NCBI GenBank assembly: GCA_007127695.1
Contig: SKYW01000031.1
Location: forward strand, 1 to 18,139
DNA: 18,139 nt
Source of the DNA: Balneolales bacterium
GTDB taxonomy: Bacteria > Bacteroidota > Rhodothermia > Balneolales > Natronogracilivirgulaceae
Direction: 5' to 3'
Position numbers and translations under genes: made by a program. The notes under the pieces are model-generated. The model saw nothing but the letters and a program-made list of their open reading frames with translations, was not told where the DNA came from and made no database searches. Of this stretch, positions 8,899 through 15,706 are shown one piece after another (position 1 is the stretch's first letter; the number at the start of each line of letters is the position of its first letter).

Positions 8899-9075
8899 CA
8901 ATCGGCAGGTCTCCTGGCTTCATCCCGTGACCGAACGGCCTTCCCATCCCGTTATTTCGAGACAGTGGCTCAGGCAGGTTTCGGTCACATCGGGTATGTT
9001 ACAGTTGCGGGTACAGCTCCCGATTCCCACGGGATTCCCTTTTCACTTCCTGTTTTGAAGAACCGAATGCGATTG
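8899..9075 (-). promoter_or_regulatory. Cobalamin (B12) riboswitch aptamer
   Basis: The minus strand has the full set of conserved elements in order. P1 is CAATCG (9075-9070) pairing with CGATTG (8904-8899). Next comes AAAAGGGAATCCCGTGGGAA, then GCTGTACCCGCAACTGTAA (9017-8999), GCCACTG (8969-8963) and GGGAAGGC (8945-8938). The B12 box AAGCCAGGAGACCTGCCG is at 8920-8903. It lies in the leader of the BtuB-like receptor and should lower its expression when adenosylcobalamin is plentiful. Confidence 0.96.
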
Positions 9076-9080
9076 AAAAA

Positions 9081-9109
9081 ATGATAACCAACTGACACCA
9101 GAATTACAA
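9081..9109 (-). promoter_or_regulatory. Promoter of the riboswitch-btuB transcript
   Basis: TTGTAA (9109-9104) and TATCAT (9086-9081) are separated by 17 nt on the minus strand. The expected start, 7 nt after the -10, falls on the first bases of riboswitch stem P1, which is good positional support. An alternative TATTTTTG further upstream lacks a matching TTG. Confidence 0.55.
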
Positions 9110-9178
9110 TCTGCAATCAAAAATAGTTGTAAAAGTTTTGGTGATTGTGCTTTTCAAGCGTGCTGATGCAGTGACAAA

Positions 9179-11386
9179 TCAAAAATACCACCGGTAGTTA
9201 AGGGTCACATTTCTGCCCGGCATCGGAAAATCACGGTCTTCTACCCGGGAAAGATGATCACGGTATCTTTGGTTTAAAAGATTGTCCACTCTGAGAACGA
9301 TACTGTGAATTCCATCATTGCCAAATCTGTGTCCTGCACTGAGTCCGGCCAGAAAATAACCCTCTGTCATGTCTTCCTCAGGAGCTACTCTGTTTTGAGA
9401 TGTGACCAGACTAATCCTGGTACCCAAAAAACTGCGCCCGAAGTCATAGGTAACAACCAGCCGGCTTCGAAATGGCGGCATAAAGGGCAGTGGTTCCCGA
9501 TCTCTGTTCAGGCGGGTGCCTGACACATAATCCAGTCCCAATTCGGCGGATAACTGCTCTGAAAAACGCAAAAATGAAGAAACCTCACCGCCATAGATTT
9601 GAGCGCCGTCACCAACATAGCGGAACACCGGAAGACCGGATGACGGATCAATCCGTCCTTGCGGCTGAAAGGCGATATAATTTTCCATATAGCTGTAGAA
9701 ACCGGCGGCTTCAAAGGAAATTCTATCGAAATGCCATCGTATAAACGCATCCATTCCATAAGTGCGCTCTGTTTCCAGCGTTGGATCCCCGATTTCATAA
9801 GCCCCTGCTGCAAGATGGGCCCCATCAGAATAAAGCTCCTCAATCGTGGGGTATCTGTGGGATCTGGCCAGTTGAATTCCAAGTTCAAAAGGAAAATGCG
9901 GGTTGTAATTCAAGCCTATTGCTGCAGACAGATCCAGATTTGATCTTTCGGTTTCTATATCATTCAATTCGTTTGGTATGGTTGAGACGTACCTGAAGTC
10001 AAGCCTGGTGCCGATCTGCATTGTCAGATAGGTTGAGAGTCTTGCCTCCTGCAAGGCAAAAATCGCCGGATTTACAGTTAAATCACCAGGGGAGTATGCT
10101 TCAAGTCCCCCTATGTCAAAATTTCGACCGTTGATATTAAATCCGACCGTTCCGTTATCAATCACTCCAAAACTGCTGTAGTCGGCACTTGCCGTTGCTG
10201 AATACGCCCACTGGAGATATGTAATTTCAACATCTTCGTCTATAGTCCCATCTTCCATGATTTCAACCTCTACTTCCTTGTGGTCATATCTGGAAGCATG
10301 AAGTCTGACCTGCAGGGCATCAAAAAATCCGGCTGAATTGCTTCGCATCTGCATTTGAAGCCCCTGCCTGTTGTAGTGAATTTCCACGTGCTCATTCGGA
10401 TCATCCATGCTTTCCGGTATTTGATACACATGATCCATGCCCATTACGGACATTCCCCATTGGGTATCATCCCTGTTGACACTCCAGCCCAGGCTTCCCT
10501 CCATGGCTGACATGGATGTACCCGGGAGTCGCCCGTCCGGTGTTTGCATATTACCTGCTTCCCGGTAGGAAAATCTTCCGGTCAATGCCTGATTATCCAT
10601 GCCATAACTCATCCTGGAGTACCCATGTAGCAGACCATTCATGCTTGCGCCATGAAAAGAAGCAATCCCGGACATACCGGAAGTTATATCGCGTGGAATA
10701 TCCGAAGTCACGAGATTGACAACCCCGCCCAAAGCATTGTTACCAAACAACAACCCTGAGGGCCCGCGTATCACTTCAATTGTTTCTGTTGCCGCAGGGT
10801 CAAGGGCAATGGCATGATCCACAGATGACTCCGATATATCACCCATTCGCTCTCCGTTTTCGAGGATAAGAAGCCGTTCACCATCAAAACCCCGGATAAC
10901 AGGTCGGGTCGGCACGGCACCAAAAGAACGCATGGCAATCCCGGGCTCCCCGTCGAGCATTTGTCCGACAGAAATGTTGGCCCGGCGGGTGAGCTCCTCC
11001 CCTGAATACACCTTTTCCGGCTGGTAGTTGGATCCGGTTCTCAATATGGATGAAACAATGGTCAGCTCCTGCATTGCAGTTACGGCGGGACTCAGCTCAA
11101 TCCGCAGAGGTTCATCCAGGTATTCCGGTATGGATATTTTCGTTTGATACGGTTGATATCCCAGACTCCGGACCGACAATGTGTACTCTCCGTCACTGAG
11201 TTCAGGAAAAACGAAGAATCCATCCTGGTCTGCACTTGTCCCGATATTTGTTTCCTTAACAACAATGGATGCTGCCACGACAGGCTCACCACTATCAGAG
11301 TCTCTGACGTCGCCAGTTAGCCGGTTCTGAGCGCTTGCAGTACCTGCAAATAAACTAATAAGAAGAAAAAAAATCGATTTGTGCAT
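9179..11386 (-). CDS. TonB-dependent receptor, ZnuD-like (zinc/manganese uptake)
   Basis: 735 residues, complete, ending in the aromatic WYF typical of outer-membrane barrels. The signal peptide is about 1-19 (cleavage after ASA). Residues 20-105 form a carboxypeptidase-regulatory-like beta domain (GDVRDSDSGEPV). The plug lies at about 106-230. Plug motifs VDHAIALDP (189-197) and VIRGPSGLLFGNNALGGVVN, and barrel motif ARSHRYPTIEELYSDGAHL, are like those of the zinc receptor ZnuD. Extracellular segments rich in Asp, Glu, His and Met (for example MGMDHVYQIPESMDDPNEHV) could bind metal. It is divergent from the DtxR-family regulator of a metal ABC operon, and its promoter overlaps a candidate operator. 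Which metal it carries is not settled by sequence. Confidence 0.9.
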   Translation of the reverse strand: MHKSIFFLLISLFAGTASAQNRLTGDVRDSDSGEPVVAASIVVKETNIGTSADQDGFFVFPELSDGEYTLSVRSLGYQPYQTKISIPEYLDEPLRIELSPAVTAMQELTIVSSILRTGSNYQPEKVYSGEELTRRANISVGQMLDGEPGIAMRSFGAVPTRPVIRGFDGERLLILENGERMGDISESSVDHAIALDPAATETIEVIRGPSGLLFGNNALGGVVNLVTSDIPRDITSGMSGIASFHGASMNGLLHGYSRMSYGMDNQALTGRFSYREAGNMQTPDGRLPGTSMSAMEGSLGWSVNRDDTQWGMSVMGMDHVYQIPESMDDPNEHVEIHYNRQGLQMQMRSNSAGFFDALQVRLHASRYDHKEVEVEIMEDGTIDEDVEITYLQWAYSATASADYSSFGVIDNGTVGFNINGRNFDIGGLEAYSPGDLTVNPAIFALQEARLSTYLTMQIGTRLDFRYVSTIPNELNDIETERSNLDLSAAIGLNYNPHFPFELGIQLARSHRYPTIEELYSDGAHLAAGAYEIGDPTLETERTYGMDAFIRWHFDRISFEAAGFYSYMENYIAFQPQGRIDPSSGLPVFRYVGDGAQIYGGEVSSFLRFSEQLSAELGLDYVSGTRLNRDREPLPFMPPFRSRLVVTYDFGRSFLGTRISLVTSQNRVAPEEDMTEGYFLAGLSAGHRFGNDGIHSIVLRVDNLLNQRYRDHLSRVEDRDFPMPGRNVTLNYRWYF

Positions 11387-11441
11387 TTATAAGTTCAGAT
11401 TGCCTTATTGATTGATTGTGATAATCTGGAAAACGATGATA

Positions 11442-11472
11442 CAAAGTTAGTCTATCCTAAATTATTTTGCAA
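11442..11472 (-). promoter_or_regulatory. Candidate promoter of the ZnuD-like receptor gene
   Basis: On the minus strand TTG (11472-11470) is followed after exactly 20 nt by TAACTTTG (11449-11442), matching TAnnTTTG. The start codon lies 55 nt further on. The palindrome at 11447-11460 occupies the spacer and part of the minus-7 element. Confidence 0.5.
11447..11460. promoter_or_regulatory. Candidate DtxR-family operator 1 (receptor side)
   Basis: TTAG-TCTATC-CTAA on the plus strand; the minus strand reads TTAGGATAGACTAA, close to the DtxR/IdeR half-site TTAGG. Flanks extend the likeness to operator 2 (AGTTAG-N6-CTAA). Binding here would cover the receptor promoter. Confidence 0.5.
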
Positions 11473-11554
11473 TTTTTTCTGTCATTCATATAAATATCCA
11501 TTACATGCATTCGAATCCGATCGTGTATCCCATCGAATATGCTTGTAATTAGAG

Positions 11555-11568
11555 TTAGCTTTGACTAA
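11555..11568. promoter_or_regulatory. Candidate DtxR-family operator 2 (regulator side)
   Basis: TTAG-CTTTGA-CTAA has the same half-sites and spacing as operator 1, 108 bp away. It contains TAGCTTTG (11556-11563), a minus-7-like element for the rightward operon, and also covers the spacer of an alternative promoter, TTGTAA (11543) -N17- TAATTT (11566), whose -10 is weak. An extra TTAG lies at 11549-11552. This suggests autoregulation of the metal operon. Confidence 0.45.
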
Positions 11569-11600
11569 TTTGAAATGCTTCAATTCAATTATTTACCATT

Positions 11601-12269
11601 ATGAAAAAACCCGTTCTAAGTGAATCCCAAGAGGATTATCTCAAGGAAATATTCAAGCTCCGGGAGATGAATGAAACCGTCAGTATGCAGGATCTGGCGC
11701 GAAAGCTGGATGTGCGTCCGCCATCGGTGACCGGTATGATCAAAAAGCTCTGTGCCATGAACCTGGTGGAACATGAACCCTACAAGGGGGTTCAATTGAC
11801 GGAAACAGGTGAAAAAATTGCGCTCGAAGTACTGCGCCACCACCGGTTGCTGGAGCTGTACCTGGCTCGGCACCTGAATTACTCCTGGGACGAAATCCAT
11901 GAGGAAGCAGAGCGACTGGAACACGTGATCAGCGAAAAATTCGAGGCAGCTATCGCCGACTTATTGGATCATCCTACGCACGACCCGCACGGCGATCCGA
12001 TACCCACGGCTGACCTGGAGATACCTGAATCACCTGATCTGTTGCCCTTGAACTCATTGAAAAACTGTGTCAATGCGGGTATCGGCAGGATCATGACTCA
12101 GGACAAGGACATCCTCAATCTGCTGTCCCGTCTGGAACTCATGCCCGGGCAGGAAATTGAACTCATAAAAAATGATGCTACCGGTATCAGGGTAAAGGTA
12201 AACGGCAACCAGTATCTGGTTCCGCACACGATAGCCATGCTGATATGGTGTGGGAAAACGGACATCTGA
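11601..12269 (+). CDS. mntR: DtxR/MntR-family metal-dependent transcriptional regulator
   Basis: 222 residues in three domains: winged helix (about 8-70), metal-binding dimerisation domain (72-145) and SH3-like FeoA domain (148-220), the longer DtxR/IdeR/TroR layout. Expected ligands are D12, H81, E85, H100, E104, E107 and H108. E104 stands where DtxR has Cys and MntR has Glu, which leans towards manganese. K15 replaces the MntR residue equivalent to Glu11, a difference from the Bacillus protein. It should bind DNA when loaded with metal and repress import. It is first in the operon, 28 nt before the binding-protein gene, with candidate operators upstream. The symbol is provisional; the effector could be Mn, Zn or Fe. 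Confidence 0.92.
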   Translation: MKKPVLSESQEDYLKEIFKLREMNETVSMQDLARKLDVRPPSVTGMIKKLCAMNLVEHEPYKGVQLTETGEKIALEVLRHHRLLELYLARHLNYSWDEIHEEAERLEHVISEKFEAAIADLLDHPTHDPHGDPIPTADLEIPESPDLLPLNSLKNCVNAGIGRIMTQDKDILNLLSRLELMPGQEIELIKNDATGIRVKVNGNQYLVPHTIAMLIWCGKTDI

Positions 12270-12297
12270 TCCCATATAAAAGAACTACTCGCTTCAT

Positions 12298-13305
12298 ATG
12301 ATTCAATTTTTTTTAGCCTTTTTGATGTACCATAAAGACCATTTAATATCCCCGTTCCGTTTCATCCCGCGGCTTCTCTTCAGTCGCCTTGTTTTTGCAA
12401 TTGCCTTGCTTTTTCTATTGCACGGCTGCGATGAAGACGATTCTGCCGCCGATGATGGCCGACCGTTTGTCGTGACAACAACCAACCTTATCCGCGATGT
12501 TGTAGAAACCGTCGGAGGGGATGACGTTCGCGTGGTCAGTCTTATGGGCCCGGGTGTGGACCCGCACGTTTACCGTGCCACGCCCCGTGACTTCCGAAGA
12601 ATGGAGCAGTCCGACATCGTTCTTTACAATGGGCTCTTTCTCGAGGGTCGTCTTTCTGAAATCCTGGATCGCCTTGGGGATGAATCCCGTGCTGTGACCG
12701 GATCCATAACGCGTGAAAAACTCGTTGAGGCCACAGATTACGGAGGAACGTACGATCCTCATGTGTGGTTTGATGCCTCGCTTTGGACATATGTCGTAAC
12801 TGATGTGCAGGAAGCACTCACGAAACTGTTGCCCGACCGGAAATCTGAATTTGCCAGGCGCGCAGATATCTACAAGATGGAGCTGATGGAGCTTCACGAG
12901 TATGCCAAACAGAGGATACAGAGCATTCCTGAGGAACGCCGCATACTTATCACCGCACACGATGCCTTTCAGTATTTCGGAAGGGCTTACGATATTGAAG
13001 TACGTGGACTGCAAGGGCTCAGTACGGCCACCGAGTTTGGCATCCAGGATGTCACGCGCATGGTTACGCTGATCATCGAACGGAATATCCCGGCCATTTT
13101 TATCGAAACAGGGGTAAGCACCCGTGCTATTGAATCAGTGATTACCGGGGTCCGGGACCGGGGATTTCAAGTACGGCTGGGCGGATCTCTTTTTTCGGAT
13201 TCCATGGGAGCCCTGGGCACCCCCGAAGGGACCTATGCCGGCATGTTCCGCCACAATGTGGAAACCATAGTGCAGGCGCTCACTGAAGAGTTGCAGCCAT
13301 CATGA
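12298..13305 (+). CDS. mntA: Metal ABC transporter substrate-binding lipoprotein, TroA-like
   Basis: 335 residues. A hydrophobic segment ends in a lipobox LLHG-C44, so it is probably a lipid-anchored periplasmic protein of the cluster A-I (ZnuA/TroA/PsaA) family. The four metal ligands line up as H90 (VDPHVY), H155 (YDPHVW), H221 (ITAHDAF) and D301 (SLFSDS). A His rather than Glu at the third position matches TroA and zinc binders rather than PsaA/MntC, so the specificity may be Zn, Mn or both. The run GTYAGMFRHNVETI near the end is typical. Both M1 and M12 are possible starts; M12 gives a more ordinary signal peptide. The stop overlaps the next start as ATGA. Symbol provisional. Confidence 0.92.
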   Translation: MIQFFLAFLMYHKDHLISPFRFIPRLLFSRLVFAIALLFLLHGCDEDDSAADDGRPFVVTTTNLIRDVVETVGGDDVRVVSLMGPGVDPHVYRATPRDFRRMEQSDIVLYNGLFLEGRLSEILDRLGDESRAVTGSITREKLVEATDYGGTYDPHVWFDASLWTYVVTDVQEALTKLLPDRKSEFARRADIYKMELMELHEYAKQRIQSIPEERRILITAHDAFQYFGRAYDIEVRGLQGLSTATEFGIQDVTRMVTLIIERNIPAIFIETGVSTRAIESVITGVRDRGFQVRLGGSLFSDSMGALGTPEGTYAGMFRHNVETIVQALTEELQPS

Positions 13306-13415
13306 AGAAAGCCAGAATCGCATTCATCGTACAGGCATATCGAATTGACAGCCGTTCCGTTACGGTTCGAAACAGTTCATTTTCACGCACATCACATCCC
13401 GAAAGGCAGCCATGA
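13302..13415 (+). CDS. Bridging small ORF, 37 codons, ATGA-coupled at both ends
   Basis: The ORF fills the 106-nt gap between the binding protein and ATPase genes exactly. Its ATG overlaps the upstream TGA as ATGA (13302-13305), and its TGA overlaps the ATPase ATG as ATGA (13412-13415). GAAGAG lies about 11 nt before its start. The peptide begins MKKARIAFIVQAY and becomes Ser/Arg-rich; it matches no family I know. It may be a translated linker keeping ribosomes moving from one gene to the next, a true small protein, or chance. Seeing both overlaps favours translation, but I cannot test conservation. Confidence 0.45.
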   Translation: MKKARIAFIVQAYRIDSRSVTVRNSSFSRTSHPERQP

Positions 13416-14230
13416 GCAAGAATCCAGCAGTTATGAGTACACCTGACCGTGCCTCCAATCCGCCGTTAGAGGTGCATGACCTCACCGTTGCCTATGACCA
13501 GAAACCCGTGCTGTGGGACATCGATTTTGAACTGCCGGATGGCAGCCTCACAGCCATTGTAGGTCCGAATGGCGCCGGCAAGTCCACCCTGATCAAGGCG
13601 GCCATGGGACTGATACCGGCATCATCCGGTTACACCCTGATCTACGGGAAACCGCTGGACAAGCAGCGCCAGCTGGTCGCTTATGTCCCGCAGCGGGAGT
13701 CCGTTGACTGGAATTTTCCGATCAGTGTGATGGATGTTGTGCTGATGGGCCGTTATCCGCATTTACGCCTGTTTCAGCGACCGCGACGCGAAGACCGGGA
13801 AATAGCCATGAGTGTGCTGGCCGAAATGGGAATGGATGCGTATCACAAACGCCAGATCTCGCAACTCTCCGGCGGACAGCAGCAGCGTGTGTTCCTGGCG
13901 CGTGCGCTTGCCCAGGACGCGAACATCTACCTGCTGGACGAACCGCTGGCCGGGGTGGATGCGGCCACCGAAGAGGTGATCTTTACCAAGATGAAAGAGC
14001 TGCGCGACGGGGGTAAAGCCGTTGTGGTCGTCCACCATGACCTCCAAAGCGTACCTGGCAATTTTGACCGGGCCATGCTTCTCAACCTCAGAATGGTTGC
14101 TTCCGGGCCTGTTGCAGAAATATTTACCGATGAAAACCTTCAGAAGACATACGGGGGGCGGCTGAATATCCTGAGCCAGATGATCGAAGAAAGCCGGCAG
14201 CAACGATTTGTCAGGGAAGCGGACAGCTGA
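13412..14230 (+). CDS. mntB: Metal ABC transporter ATP-binding protein
   Basis: 272 residues with every motif of an active ABC ATPase: Walker A GPNGAGKST (51-59), Q-loop Q94 (YVPQRES), signature LSGGQ (152-156), Walker B with catalytic E177 (IYLLDEP), and switch H209 (VVVHHD). The Q-loop sequence VPQRESVDW-FP is usual for manganese/zinc transporter ATPases. It should energise import through the two permeases encoded next, on the cytoplasmic side. AAAGG 5 nt before the ATG serves as ribosome site. The first 18 residues are a polar extension, and M8 is another possible start. Symbol provisional. Confidence 0.95.
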   Translation: MSKNPAVMSTPDRASNPPLEVHDLTVAYDQKPVLWDIDFELPDGSLTAIVGPNGAGKSTLIKAAMGLIPASSGYTLIYGKPLDKQRQLVAYVPQRESVDWNFPISVMDVVLMGRYPHLRLFQRPRREDREIAMSVLAEMGMDAYHKRQISQLSGGQQQRVFLARALAQDANIYLLDEPLAGVDAATEEVIFTKMKELRDGGKAVVVVHHDLQSVPGNFDRAMLLNLRMVASGPVAEIFTDENLQKTYGGRLNILSQMIEESRQQRFVREADS

Positions 14231-14238
14231 TCCCCCAG

Positions 14239-14250
14239 CCCGGTACCGGG
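14239..14250. repeat. 12-bp perfect palindrome between mntB and mntC
   Basis: CCCGGTACCGGG lies in the 69-nt gap between the ATPase and fused permease genes, 8 nt after the ATPase stop. No T-run follows, so it is not a terminator. It could be a protein site or an RNA structure affecting relative expression. Confidence 0.5.
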
Positions 14251-14299
14251 ATAACCCCGGCGACCGGTGACATCCAGACATGATCTGAACACCTGATAC

Positions 14300-15706
14300 A
14301 TGGAAACACTGATTGAATTTTTTTCCTTGCAAGACCCGAACATCCGGTACGTACTGGCTGGCACCATACTGCTCGGGATTTCCGCAGGGGCTCTGGGATG
14401 CTTTGCCATTTTACGGAGAAGGGCGCTTGTCGGTGATGCCGTGGCACACGCCATCCTTCCGGGAGTCTGCCTTGCATTCATTTTTGCGGGTGGCAAGGAT
14501 CCGTTCATGCTGATTCTGGGAGCATTCTTTTTCGGATTGCTGAGCATGGTCACCATGGATTTCATCAGCCGCAACAGCCGTATTGCCCCTGATGCTTCCA
14601 TTGGAATGGTGCTCTCCGTCTTTTTCGGGTTCGGGGTGGTTTTGCTCACGTTCATACAGACAACCGGTTTTGTGGATCAAAGCGGTCTGGATGATTTTCT
14701 TTTCGGTCAGGCGGCGGCCATGGTTGGCGATGATGTGCTTGTTTTCGGCGGGCTGAGCGCCATGATACTGGTTGTAACCATCATCGTTTTCAAGGAGCTG
14801 AAGCTGGTCAGTTTTGATCCCTCCTTTGCACAAAGCATCGGCTATCCGGTCAAGCGCATGGAGTTTCTGCTGGCCTTGCTCATGGTGCTTGTCATTACGG
14901 CAGGCATTCAGGCTGTGGGCGTAGTGCTGATGGCCTCCATGCTGATCATACCGGCTGCTGCCGCACGGTACTGGACCGACTCGCTCCGGATCATGCTGCT
15001 CATAGCTGCCGGCGTAGGGGCACTTTCCGGTGTAACGGGTTCTTTTATCAGCTATACGGCTCCGGCCATGCCAACCGGACCCTGGATGGTCGTGAGTGCT
15101 GCATTTGTCTTCTTTCTCTCTTTTCTGCTTGCCCCCGGAAGGGGTGAAATAGCCCGCTATTTCCAGAAGAGAAACTTTTCACATAAAGTAGCCTGTGAGA
15201 ACATTCTCAAGACATTGTATTCCATGGAGGAGGAAGACGGAAGAACCGACCGGGTCCGGCCCGGCAAGGAGCTTCGCAAGCGCAGGCATCTCACCGGAAG
15301 AACGATGAAACAGGTTCTCTCATCCCTCCTTCGCAGGAAACTGATCACGTATTATGGCGGCACGCCTGACGGCTACATGCTGACACCGGCCGGACGCAAG
15401 GAGGCAAAGCGGCTGGTGCGTGTGCATCGTCTTTGGGAGCAATACCTCAGCCAGCACCTGCAGATTGCCGAAGATCACGTCCACGAGGATGCCGAATCGA
15501 TGGAGCACCTCATCACTTCGGAAATCGAAGCACAGCTGCGCACCTCGCTCGGATCCCCGGAGCTGGATCCACACAAGAGCAGGATCCCTTATGACACCGA
15601 CGAGAGCAAACCATCCGGCAGCGCTGCAGAAGAAGACTCCAAAAAGAGCCTGGCCGGGAAAGCTGGTTATAAACCGGGTGAAAAAGGAAAAGGAGGCGCA
15701 TCATGA
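14300..15706 (+). CDS. mntC: Metal ABC permease fused to a DtxR-like winged-helix and sensor domain
   Basis: 468 residues, where an ordinary ABC-3 permease has about 280-300. Residues 1-280 are the membrane part, with about eight hydrophobic segments and the family motif LVGDAVAHAILPG (43-55). Residues 295-370 resemble a winged helix (ENILKTLYSME onward) and 371-430 a DtxR dimerisation domain; a charged tail follows. By my ungapped hand alignment, residues 372-430 share about 26 of 59 positions with residues 77-135 of the operon's regulator. All six aligned ligands are kept: H376, E380, H395, E399, E402 and H403. The N-terminal ligand D12 corresponds to N301. The cytoplasmic domain may gate transport by metal level, or bind DNA from the membrane. 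The SH3-like FeoA domain is absent. Its end overlaps the next gene by ATGA. Symbol provisional. Confidence 0.93.
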   Translation: METLIEFFSLQDPNIRYVLAGTILLGISAGALGCFAILRRRALVGDAVAHAILPGVCLAFIFAGGKDPFMLILGAFFFGLLSMVTMDFISRNSRIAPDASIGMVLSVFFGFGVVLLTFIQTTGFVDQSGLDDFLFGQAAAMVGDDVLVFGGLSAMILVVTIIVFKELKLVSFDPSFAQSIGYPVKRMEFLLALLMVLVITAGIQAVGVVLMASMLIIPAAAARYWTDSLRIMLLIAAGVGALSGVTGSFISYTAPAMPTGPWMVVSAAFVFFLSFLLAPGRGEIARYFQKRNFSHKVACENILKTLYSMEEEDGRTDRVRPGKELRKRRHLTGRTMKQVLSSLLRRKLITYYGGTPDGYMLTPAGRKEAKRLVRVHRLWEQYLSQHLQIAEDHVHEDAESMEHLITSEIEAQLRTSLGSPELDPHKSRIPYDTDESKPSGSAAEEDSKKSLAGKAGYKPGEKGKGGAS

